The notes beneath the pieces were generated by a model. That model was not told the origin of the DNA. It saw only the letters and a list, made by a program, of their open reading frames with translations, and did no database searches. This document shows, one piece after another, positions 7,080 through 14,564 of a stretch of DNA of 15,512 nucleotides. The stretch lies in the NCBI GenBank assembly GCA_031392925.1, contig JANMVV010000169.1, positions 1 through 15,512 of the forward strand, read 5' to 3'. Made by a program: the position numbers and the translations under genes. The DNA comes from JAGNNV01 sp031392925 (GTDB lineage: Bacteria; Acidobacteriota; Vicinamibacteria; Fen-336; JAGNNV01). Numbering within the stretch: position 1 is the stretch's first letter; each line of letters starts with the position of its first letter.

Positions 7080-7640
7080 TCAGTTCGGTTTCCTGAGTCT
7101 TTCCAGAAATCGTCCCGGCTTCGCTCCGGTGAGCGTGCCGGCCTGAAGCACCGCCTGGCCGTTGACGATCACCACCGCGATCCCCTCGGAATCATGGTGC
7201 GGGTCGGTGTACGACGACCGGTCGGCGATCGGCGCCGGCCTGCTGTGGAAAGATGGTCAGCATCTCCGCGACGAGGCGATCGCGGGTCTTCGGGTCGCCC
7301 ACACGCGCGGCGAAGGCGGCGGGGCCTTCGGCCAGGGCCCAGGCGGGAAACATCAGATCGGAATATGAACTGTACGCGGTGTAAGGGTAGACATCATGCG
7401 CAACCTCGACCCCTCACGATTCGCCGCGTCGATAAGAGCGAGAGACCTTGCCGTCCAGCCAAACTGCGTCGCTCCCGTGGCCTTGTGATGATTGATGAGC
7501 ACGGGCAGGCGCGCACGGCGGCCCACGTCGATCGACTCGACGATGGAGTCGAGCAGCCGCGGACCCTCGTCGCGCATGTGCGTCACGTAGACGCTGGCGT
7601 AGCGGGGACGCCCCGGTTCGTCGCGATCAAGGGCGGGCCG
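7080..7640 (-). pseudogene. Decayed N-acyl-D-amino-acid deacylase (amidohydrolase), C-terminal remnant
   Basis: On the minus strand three pieces in different frames match the C-terminal half of D-aminoacylases. From about 7637 to 7411 one frame gives RYASVYVTHMRDEGPRLLDS, INHHKATGATQFGW and ALIDAANREG. A one-base loss in a G run near 7411 moves the frame, which continues VEVAHDVYPYTAYSSYSDL, MFPAWALAEGPAAFAARVGD and DRLVAEM to about 7262. A further break with a large deletion leads to IADRSSYTDPHHDSEG, then IAVVIVNGQAVLQAGTLTG, ending KPN and TGA at 7080-7082. The family is normally about 480-570 residues with a complete TIM barrel. Here the N-terminal half and the stretch carrying the conserved catalytic Asp are missing, so it cannot be functional. 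It would once have hydrolysed N-acyl-D-amino acids or related amides. Confidence 0.8.
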
Positions 7641-7724
7641 TCCTCGGGGTGAAGCATGCCATCCGGCTGATCCGGATGGGCAGCGGATCCGCGTGAAGGA
7701 AACGAATGGATAAGTCGAGATCCT

Positions 7725-7738
7725 GCCCTAATCAGGGC
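7725..7738. repeat. Short hairpin upstream of the DUF4360 pair
   Basis: GCCCT-AATC-AGGGC forms a perfect five-base-pair stem with a four-base loop, about 155 bases before the first DUF4360 gene. It could be an operator or a weak terminator of leftward or rightward transcripts; there is no T-tract. Confidence 0.3.
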
Positions 7739-7881
7739 GTTCAATCCACGAATGTCAATCGTTCCAGTTTCGCCGGGGTGCTGTGTGCGCCAACAGACGG
7801 AAGGGATAGGCGATTCTCCGTACTCTGGAAGCTCCCGACCGGGCCTCCCAAGCCGTCAAGCCCGACCCTTCAACAACTGAC

Positions 7882-7886
7882 AGGAG
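7882..7886 (+). promoter_or_regulatory. Ribosome binding site of first DUF4360 gene
   Basis: AGGAG lies eight bases before the ATG at 7895. This decides the start against the longer open frame, because a signal peptide begins directly at this ATG. Confidence 0.8.
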
Positions 7887-7894
7887 TTCCAAAC

Positions 7895-8485
7895 ATGAAA
7901 AACCGCATCTTCCTATTGTCCACCGTGCTGCTTAGCGCCCCGGCTTTCGCCGACGACATTTCCCTGGGGGTCCCCGGATACGGTGGAACCGGCTGTCCGG
8001 CGGGCACTGTCTCCGCCACCTTGAGCCCGGATGCGAAGTCGTTGAGCCTGCTGTTCGACCAGTATCAGGTTTCCGTCGGCGGCACCACCGGCAAGAGCTT
8101 TGATCGCAAGAGCTGCAACATCGCCATCCCCGTGCACGTTCCTCAGGGCCAGAGCGTTTCGATCCTGAAGATCGATTTCCGCGGCTTCAATCATCTTCCG
8201 GTGTCCACGGGCTCGCAGTTCGATGTCGAGTACTTCTTCGCGGGCACGAGAGGCCCGACGTTCCAAAAAAGGTTTCGCGGCCCGCTCGATGAAGACTATT
8301 TGATCAACAACGAACTGGCCGTCCAGGCCATTGTCTGGTCCGGCTGCGGCGCGGACGTGAACCTGCGGACCAACTCCAGCATGCGAGTGCAGACGAGTGG
8401 GAACCGTGAAGCGCTCGCGTCAATCGACTCGGAAGACGTCAATGCCGGGATCATCTACCAGCTGCAATGGCGCGAGTGTCACTAA
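7895..8485 (+). CDS. Secreted DUF4360-type protein, copy 1
   Basis: The 196-residue product begins with a clear signal peptide (MKNRIFLLSTVLLSAPAFA, cleavage near 19). The mature part matches the DUF4360 pattern: GTGCPAGTVSATLSPD at 32-46, LFDQY, RKSC, a DFRGF turn (94-98), QFDVEYFF, RGPLDEDY, a C in WSGCG, and a closing YQLQWREC. Four cysteines (34, 74, 151, 195) align with four in the next gene and probably make two disulfides. DUF4360 proteins are small secreted beta-rich proteins of unknown function, best known to me from fungi and actinobacteria. The following paralogue starts 17 bases after the stop, so the two are almost certainly one transcription unit. Confidence 0.85.
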   Translation: MKNRIFLLSTVLLSAPAFADDISLGVPGYGGTGCPAGTVSATLSPDAKSLSLLFDQYQVSVGGTTGKSFDRKSCNIAIPVHVPQGQSVSILKIDFRGFNHLPVSTGSQFDVEYFFAGTRGPTFQKRFRGPLDEDYLINNELAVQAIVWSGCGADVNLRTNSSMRVQTSGNREALASIDSEDVNAGIIYQLQWRECH

Positions 8486-8487
8486 GC

Positions 8488-8494
8488 GAGGAGG
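8488..8494 (+). promoter_or_regulatory. Ribosome binding site of second DUF4360 gene
   Basis: GAGGAGG, a near-perfect Shine-Dalgarno sequence, sits in the 17-base gap between the two genes, eight bases before the ATG at 8503. It favours 8503 over the overlapping ATG at 8467. Confidence 0.8.
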
Positions 8495-8502
8495 CGGGGG
8501 CG

Positions 8503-9138
8503 ATGGATTCCATCGCCGCTCGATCCGGAAGGAGAAGCGTGACGCAGTTGATTGCCGGGAGCGTCTTGGTTTGTGCCCTCTTCGGGAGCCAACCCGCGCT
8601 GGCCCAGGAAACCAACGGTTGCCCGGCGGGAAGTTACTCGGTGGTCATCTCCCCCGACGGCGCTACGTTGAGCATCCTGTTTGACCAGTTTGCCGTCGAG
8701 AGCGGCGGCGCCACCGCCCTGGGGCAGGCAAGGAAGGTGTGTCGCATTTCGGCCCCGCTCAAGCTGGGGGAGAACTACTCGATCGGCGTTTACAAGGTCG
8801 ACTATCGGGGCTTTGCAAAGCTCGCCACGAAACAGAACGCCCAACTCGATGTCCAATACTTCCTCGGTCCACACGACAGCGAACACGGTCGGGTCTTCAA
8901 GCGCAGCATCAGGGGTCCCCATCAAGATGACTATTCCTTCACGGAAACCATCGGCGGGGGCCAAATGAAGCGAGTGGGATGCGGGGCGGCGGCCGTGCTC
9001 AACGTCGACATCACCCTTGGCCTCGACGGCGATCTGCGATCCGGCGAGGCCATGGCCTCACTGGACACTTCCGATGGCGCGCCGGGCGGGGCGCTGATCT
9101 ACCACCTCAATCTGGTGAAGTGTCCTGGCGCTCGCTGA
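8503..9138 (+). CDS. Secreted DUF4360-type protein, copy 2
   Basis: From the ATG at 8503 the product has 211 residues, with a longer basic n-region (SGRR) and signal peptide ending at about PALA (34). The mature part follows the same plan as the preceding gene: GCPAGSYSVVISPDGATL at 39-56, ILFDQF, ARKVC, VDYRGF (99-104), AQLDVQYF, SIRGPHQDDY, VGCGAA and a final HLNLVKC. Its mature cysteines at 40, 80, 160 and 207 correspond to 34, 74, 151 and 195 of copy 1. The sequences have diverged well beyond recent duplication, so the two probably have distinct roles or form a pair. The function is unknown; the location is periplasmic or extracellular. An upstream in-frame ATG at 8467 would overlap the first gene by 19 bases and is less likely. 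Confidence 0.85.
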   Translation: MDSIAARSGRRSVTQLIAGSVLVCALFGSQPALAQETNGCPAGSYSVVISPDGATLSILFDQFAVESGGATALGQARKVCRISAPLKLGENYSIGVYKVDYRGFAKLATKQNAQLDVQYFLGPHDSEHGRVFKRSIRGPHQDDYSFTETIGGGQMKRVGCGAAAVLNVDITLGLDGDLRSGEAMASLDTSDGAPGGALIYHLNLVKCPGAR

Positions 9139-9170
9139 GGGGAGCCTGAGGTCGGCCTGAAGGGCACGAA

Positions 9171-9197
9171 CCCCATCGGGGCCGTTCACCGCCCCCC
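9171..9197. terminator. GC-rich hairpin between convergent genes, weak terminator candidate
   Basis: In the 61-base gap between convergent genes, CCCC-ATC-GGGG (9171-9181) and GGGGC...GCCCC (9178-9182 with 9191-9195) form two competing small stems. Only TCTAAATAA follows, with no real T-run. It might serve both strands, but support is thin. Confidence 0.2.
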
Positions 9198-9199
9198 AT

Positions 9200-12100
9200 C
9201 TAAATAAGAAGGGGATGTTCGCTCTTCTCGGCCGCGGCGAGCACTCTCGCGCGCGCGGTCTGATCCAGCTCCGACGACACGATCGACAGGTGGAACAGGA
9301 AGGACTTGTGCTCCGCGGCCGCGGCCTTCTCGTCGCGGCGGCCTCCGAACACGCGGTACCGCACGTGGGCGATGCTGGCCAGGATCCAGGGCGAGCCGAT
9401 CCGAGAGGCAAGCTGGCCCGCCTCGTCGAGCTTCGACATGTCGTGAGCCAGCAAGCCGCGAAGAGTGAGCGCGTTCACCTGCACGGAGAGAATGGAGCGC
9501 TCCCGTGCGAAGGCCTCGACGCGGGCGGCCAGGCGGTCCGAGGAAGACACGTCGGTGCGCGCGAGGCAGCGCGCGGTCAGGAGCCGGGCCGCGCTCGCCC
9601 AGATCTCGTGGGAGCCACGCTCGAACATGAGGCAGGCGGCCTCCGACTGCAAGGCTCCGTTCACCAGATCGCCCTTGAGGATGAGGAGCTCGGTCTGGGA
9701 AATCCCAAACAGCGCGTCCTCAAACGGCCGATGAACGCCCCGGGCGGTGTCGGAGGCCCGTTTCGCGGCCTCGAGATCGGTGGCCGCGGCCAGGGTGTCA
9801 GCGGTCGCGAGGGAATACTGGGCCCGGTGCAGGAGGGCGTCCGCGAGATCCCGGCCCGTCCCCCGGGCGGCCTGACGCACCGCGGCTTCCGCGTCTTCCG
9901 AAGCGCCGCGCAAGCGGCCCTGAGACAACTTGATCTGCGAGCGATAGGCGAGGAGCCCGACCCCGACCGCGATATCTCCATCCGGGGGCGTCTCGGACTC
10001 GAGCATGTCGGCGCACTGTTTGAGCTGACCCAGGAGGTCGAAACACCGGGCCAGGCGGAGCTTGTTTCGAATGGTTCCCTTGACGATGCCGGCGCGGCCG
10101 ATCGCTTCCATCTCCGCTTCCGAAAACCGCTTGGCCTCGGCGACCGAGCCGCGGCGGATCTGGATCGAGGCGATGTGACCGGAAATCGAGGCTTCGATGG
10201 CAAGCGCGTCGGCCTCGCGCGCCCTGATGAGGCCCTTCTCGAGGATGGAGAGGGAAAGCTCGGGATCCGCCTCGATGCTGAGCTGGCCCGCTTCGAGCGC
10301 GCTTCGCGCCTGAAGCAGGCGATCGCCGCTGGCGTCGGAGATCTTCATGGCCCGGCCGATGGCTTCCCGTAGTCCGGGGAGGTTTTGCGCCGTTTTCTGA
10401 ATTCGCGCGGTCAGGAAGGCCGCCTTGATGGACTCGCTCGCCCCGAATTCGCCGAGGGTCTCGGTGGAGTTCTCTGCCGCCTCCGCGTAACGCAGGGCGC
10501 CTTGTATGTCGTCCGACTGCAATTGCGAATCGACGAGGCCCTCGTAGAGCCGGGTGGCCAAGCGAGGCGCGCTGCTGCCGAAGGCCGCGGCCAGCGCTCC
10601 CCGGAACCTCGTCACCGCGGCGTCGGTATGCCCGCTCTCGACCTCGAGGCGTCCCAGTTCCAGCATGGTGACCCCGCGCCTCACGTGATCGCCCCGCTCC
10701 GTCGACTCGTTCCAGGCCTCAAGGGCGAGGTCGCGCGCGTGGGCGGGCTCGCCGCCGAGACGGGCCAGGCGCGCAAGCTCGATCAGGGTGTCGATATGAA
10801 CGGAAACCTCGCCCGCGTCGCGCGCGATCGAGCGAGCCCGCTCCAGGGTGTGGGTCGCTTCCTTGGCGGCGCCGCTGTCCAGGAAGACCTGGGCCAGGGC
10901 GAACTCGGCGCGGGCCTGAAGGAGTTTCGCGGAAGCCGCGGTGGAGAACTGCAGGGCCACGCGGGCGGCGATCTCGGCCGCCAGATAACGGCCGCGGGCG
11001 CGATTGGTGGCCGAAAGGCCGAGCTGGGCTTCAAGAAGGAGGATGCGCGCGCCCATGCTCTCGGCCTCTCGGTTCGCGGCGAGGAACTCGGCATCCGCGG
11101 CGCTCACCGCGCCGAGTTCGTTCAGGCACTGCCCAAGGGATAGACGCACGCTGGTGAGCAGGAGCGCATCGGGCACCTCGCCGCCGAGAGAGAGCGCGCG
11201 CCGCACGTCTTCGATAGCCGAGTCCGGCGTGCCCGCGAGCAAAAGCATGCGCGCCCGCGCATTCAGGCCTTGAACGAGGGCGATTGCGTCGCCTCTCTGC
11301 TCGGCGGTCGTGAGCGCCTCGTTCATCAGGTCGAGCGCCACCGTCCGGTCGCCGAGATACGCGAGCACGTCGGCGTAGGCGAGAACCAGAGGAAGCGATC
11401 GGTCCTCGCTGCCCGTCTCGCCGTCGAGGCCTTCGGCCTCCAACCGCTCGCGCGCCTTCGCGGGCTCGCCCAACATGACCAGAGCCTCGGCCTCGTGCGC
11501 GGCGATCTGCACCGCGAGAGCTCGAGGCACCGATCCCTTCAGGATGAAATTGGGAGCAAGCGCGGTGCGCGCCGCTTCCAGAGCTTCATCGAGCTGCATG
11601 GTGCGGAGAAGGAGCTTGGTATGCAGAAGCCCCAGACTCGCCATGGTGACCACATCGCCGGCGGCGGCGAGCTTCAAGGCGCGCTGGCAGGCCTCGAGGC
11701 CGGCGCCAAGTCGGCCGATCTTCAGAGCGAGATCGGCAAACTTCATGAGGTGCGCGACCTCTTCCTCGGGAGAAACCGCGTCTTTCCGGTGCGAGCGCTC
11801 CTCCGTCGCCTCCTCAGCCGCGAGGTACTCGGCTTCCAGAAGCAGCAGAGCGCTCGCGCGCGGCGCGGCGGGAGGGCGCGCCTGCGCCGCCGAGCCCTGC
11901 GGGGTCCGGTGCGACGAGGTCACGGGCTCGGGCGCCGAGCCCTGCGATCGCGACTGCTGAACCGCCTCGAGAATTTCGCTGAACCGTGCCACTGGCCCGG
12001 TGAGACGGTGTTCGCGAGCCAGGGTCAGGCCTTCGGAGGCAAGGGCCTTGGCCTCGTCGAGCTTCAGGGCACGCAACGCCGCGTCGGCGGCGAGAACCAG

Positions 12101-14461
12101 GGCCTCCGCCTGCTGACGGAAGTCGTTACCTCGGGCAAACAGAAGCGCGGCGCGCCGGGCCATCTTCCCCGCGGCCTCGGACTCGAAGGCTTCAAGGGCC
12201 GCGCGGGCGTAGACGAGACACGCTTCCGCCTCGACATTCTGATCGCCCAGCCAGTCTTCGCTCTCCACCAGAGTGAGCACGGTCTGAGCAAGTCGGCGCG
12301 AGTCTTCATAGGCGCCGCCCGCGAAGGCGTTGCGGGCGGCGGCGAGACCGTGGTGGGCGGCGCGGTCGAGGAGTCCCGCCACCGAGAAGTGACGGAGGAG
12401 GATCGGAGCGACGCGATCGAGTCGCTTCGCGTAGCGGGTCTCCAGGAACTCCGCGTAGGACCGGTGGAGGGCGCGGCGGCGAACCTGATTCAGAGTGCGA
12501 TAGGTCGCGTCGAGAAGCAGCGTGCTCGCGAAGGTGAGGCGGGAGCCTCCGGAGACCGCGTCCTCCCGGAAGACGCCCCTCTCCATCAGGCTCTCGATCA
12601 CCGATTCGGCCGCGCTTCCGAGGCCGGAAAGGTGAATCACCTCGGAAGGATCGAACGAGGCGCCGACGATCGCCGCGGCCTGGAGGACGCTTCGGTTGGA
12701 GTCGGGCATGGCCGCGACCTTTTCCTCCATGAGCTTCTGGAGGGAGTTCGGAAGGGCGAGGCCCTGCGCCCCTCCCCGGCGGGCGGCGAGCGTGAATTCC
12801 TCGAACCGTCCCTCGGGGGCCAGGCTCCGCACGAGCTCGGCCACGAAGAAGGGATTGCCTCCGGTGGCCTGCAGCAACGCGATGCCCGCATCCTCGGGAA
12901 CGCGCTCCTTCTCGAGGATGCCCATCGCGAGCTGACGACAGTCCGCGGCATCGAGGGCCTTGAGCTGGATCAGCAGGGTGCCCTGATCGCCACGAATGCT
13001 CTTCACCAGGCGCGACATCGGGTCGCTGTCTCCGCCGCCGCTCTGGACATAGGTGCCCGCGATCATCAGACGGGAGGAGGATCGACGGTGGAAGACGTAC
13101 TGGATCGCTTCCAGCGACGCGTCGGCCAGATGCAAGTCCTCGAAGAGAAGAACGAGCGGCTGAGCGCTCGCAAGCCGGCCGACCGTGCGCGCGAGCAGGT
13201 CGAGGGTGAAGGTCCGATCCTCGCGCTTGGTGGCGACCTGGGCCTGGGAGTCTCGACCCGCGGCCTCGGCGATTTCCGGGAAGAGAACCCGCAGTTCGGG
13301 AAGCAGATCTCCGAGGGCCTTGATGGCGCGGGCCGGATCGGCGTCGATGTACTCGCGGAAGGCTTCGCCGAATCCCTGATAGGGCAGCGCCGGGTCGACT
13401 CTCTCCACGAAGCGGCCGTGAAGCACGAGGGCGCCCCGGCTCTTCGATAGTCGCTCCAGTTCGCGCAGGAGGGAGGCCTTGCCGAATCCCTGCTCGCCGC
13501 CCACGAGCGCCAGCTGCGCTTCGCCCGCCTGCGCGCGGTGGAAGGACTTCACGAGATCCTCGATCTCGTGACTCCGCCCCACGATGGCCGAGCCGCCGCG
13601 CGGCACCACGATCGAGGTGGATAGCGGAGTTTCCGGATTCCTCAGGCGGCGCGACAACTCGCGGAGGACGCCGCCGATCTCGTTGCCGTCCTTGGGCCTG
13701 GCTGCGGCGGCCTTGGCCATGCAGGCGAGGATGATGTTCTCCGTCTCCATGTCGACGAGGGAGGCCAGGAGCCCGGGCGGCTCCGGTTCGGAGTGGACGA
13801 TCTTGTAGAGAACGGTCTGGGTGTCGCCGGAAAAAGGAAGCTTCCCCGAGAGGCTCTCGAACATGACCACACCTAGCGAGTAGATATCGGCGGCGGGCGA
13901 GCTGGATGAATCCAGGATCGACTCGGGCGGCAGGTAGGCGAGGGTGCCGACGATGATGTCGGACTTGGTCATGCGCGAGTCCTTCGGACCGAGGGCGATG
14001 CCGAAATCCATGAGCTTCGCGCGCCACTCGTCGCCCTCTCGGGTGACCATGACGTTCTCGGGCTTGATGTCGCGATGGACAATCCCTCGCTGATGCGAAT
14101 AGTGAAGGGCTTCCGCCACCTGTGCGCCGATGTCGAGGACCTCGTAAGGCTTGAGGGTCTCCTCCTTCTGAACCGCGCGCAACGTCTTGCCCTCGACGTA
14201 GGGCATCACGAAGAAGAGATTCCCCTCGAAGTCGGCGAAGTCGTAGATGGGAACGATGCCGGGGTGGTCGAGCTTGGCGACCGCGCGGGCCTCGCGCTCG
14301 AAGCGCTCGCGCTGATCCCCCTGCAGGTTGCCCGAGGTCAGCATCTTGATCGCGACTTCGCGCTCCAGCACCGGATCGCGCGCGAGGTAGACAACACCCA
14401 TGCCCCCGCGGCCGACCTCGCGGAGGATTTCGTATCTCGACGCGAGTTTTCGACCGATCAC
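9200..14461 (-). CDS. Giant cytosolic Ser/Thr kinase - AAA-type ATPase - TPR protein
   Basis: The 1753-residue protein has no transmembrane helix. Residues about 10-270 are a Hanks-type kinase with GRGGMG (17-22), AIK with K39, HRDIKPEN with D131, DFG (152-154) and LPPE (177-180). Residues about 290-690 are a signal-transduction (STAND/AAA_16-like) ATPase: VGR at 294-296, a P-loop GEQGFGKAS (322-330), Walker B LLFEDLHLAD (438-447), a GNPFFV box (535-540) and a winged-helix-like segment. A Ser/Pro/Ala-rich linker lies near 837-895, and the rest is a TPR alpha-solenoid of roughly 850 residues. In the P-loop, Ala329 replaces the usual Thr/Ser after the lysine. The start is GTG at 14461, ten residues before the kinase fold; the ribosome binding site is weak. 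The PQQ-type gene lies 103 bases upstream on the same strand. It probably senses a partner through the TPRs and phosphorylates unknown targets. Confidence 0.9.
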   Translation of the reverse strand: MIGRKLASRYEILREVGRGGMGVVYLARDPVLEREVAIKMLTSGNLQGDQRERFEREARAVAKLDHPGIVPIYDFADFEGNLFFVMPYVEGKTLRAVQKEETLKPYEVLDIGAQVAEALHYSHQRGIVHRDIKPENVMVTREGDEWRAKLMDFGIALGPKDSRMTKSDIIVGTLAYLPPESILDSSSSPAADIYSLGVVMFESLSGKLPFSGDTQTVLYKIVHSEPEPPGLLASLVDMETENIILACMAKAAAARPKDGNEIGGVLRELSRRLRNPETPLSTSIVVPRGGSAIVGRSHEIEDLVKSFHRAQAGEAQLALVGGEQGFGKASLLRELERLSKSRGALVLHGRFVERVDPALPYQGFGEAFREYIDADPARAIKALGDLLPELRVLFPEIAEAAGRDSQAQVATKREDRTFTLDLLARTVGRLASAQPLVLLFEDLHLADASLEAIQYVFHRRSSSRLMIAGTYVQSGGGDSDPMSRLVKSIRGDQGTLLIQLKALDAADCRQLAMGILEKERVPEDAGIALLQATGGNPFFVAELVRSLAPEGRFEEFTLAARRGGAQGLALPNSLQKLMEEKVAAMPDSNRSVLQAAAIVGASFDPSEVIHLSGLGSAAESVIESLMERGVFREDAVSGGSRLTFASTLLLDATYRTLNQVRRRALHRSYAEFLETRYAKRLDRVAPILLRHFSVAGLLDRAAHHGLAAARNAFAGGAYEDSRRLAQTVLTLVESEDWLGDQNVEAEACLVYARAALEAFESEAAGKMARRAALLFARGNDFRQQAEALVLAADAALRALKLDEAKALASEGLTLAREHRLTGPVARFSEILEAVQQSRSQGSAPEPVTSSHRTPQGSAAQARPPAAPRASALLLLEAEYLAAEEATEERSHRKDAVSPEEEVAHLMKFADLALKIGRLGAGLEACQRALKLAAAGDVVTMASLGLLHTKLLLRTMQLDEALEAARTALAPNFILKGSVPRALAVQIAAHEAEALVMLGEPAKARERLEAEGLDGETGSEDRSLPLVLAYADVLAYLGDRTVALDLMNEALTTAEQRGDAIALVQGLNARARMLLLAGTPDSAIEDVRRALSLGGEVPDALLLTSVRLSLGQCLNELGAVSAADAEFLAANREAESMGARILLLEAQLGLSATNRARGRYLAAEIAARVALQFSTAASAKLLQARAEFALAQVFLDSGAAKEATHTLERARSIARDAGEVSVHIDTLIELARLARLGGEPAHARDLALEAWNESTERGDHVRRGVTMLELGRLEVESGHTDAAVTRFRGALAAAFGSSAPRLATRLYEGLVDSQLQSDDIQGALRYAEAAENSTETLGEFGASESIKAAFLTARIQKTAQNLPGLREAIGRAMKISDASGDRLLQARSALEAGQLSIEADPELSLSILEKGLIRAREADALAIEASISGHIASIQIRRGSVAEAKRFSEAEMEAIGRAGIVKGTIRNKLRLARCFDLLGQLKQCADMLESETPPDGDIAVGVGLLAYRSQIKLSQGRLRGASEDAEAAVRQAARGTGRDLADALLHRAQYSLATADTLAAATDLEAAKRASDTARGVHRPFEDALFGISQTELLILKGDLVNGALQSEAACLMFERGSHEIWASAARLLTARCLARTDVSSSDRLAARVEAFARERSILSVQVNALTLRGLLAHDMSKLDEAGQLASRIGSPWILASIAHVRYRVFGGRRDEKAAAAEHKSFLFHLSIVSSELDQTARARVLAAAEKSEHPLLI

Positions 14462-14564
14462 AGGTGACTAAACAGTCCCCACCTTTGGAGTTGCCCGCCG
14501 TCTCTAGGAACGAGTGCTTGGGATGATACCGCCCCGGGGGACGCCGCCCGCGAGGACCCTGACG

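Larger units (their letters stand above)
7641..7894. other. Intergenic leader of the DUF4360 pair
   Basis: These 254 bases hold no convincing gene. The frame of the first DUF4360 protein is open back to 7706, but the upstream residues lack protein character and the true start at 7895 has a good ribosome binding site. The segment must contain the promoter for the pair. I see no clear -35/-10 match. Confidence 0.4.

Noticed and set aside
7194..7652. 152-codon plus-strand frame
   Set aside because: The minus strand here holds the recognisable D-aminoacylase remnant, and the plus-strand product is Arg-rich without motifs.
9215..10372. 385-codon plus-strand frame opposite the TPR region
   Set aside because: It is antisense to the TPR solenoid; no domain, signal or ribosome binding site.
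11270..13450. 726-codon open frame on the plus strand opposite the giant kinase
   Set aside because: It is antisense to a gene with unmistakable kinase and ATPase motifs. Its composition (Arg, Gly, Glu, His, Leu runs without motifs) is what a high-GC antisense frame gives, and no ribosome binding site was seen.
14462..14564. Possible terminator or promoter in the gap between the PQQ-type gene and the giant kinase
   Set aside because: It contains a CCCCGGGG palindrome and GC-rich stretches but no convincing stem plus T-run and no clear promoter boxes.
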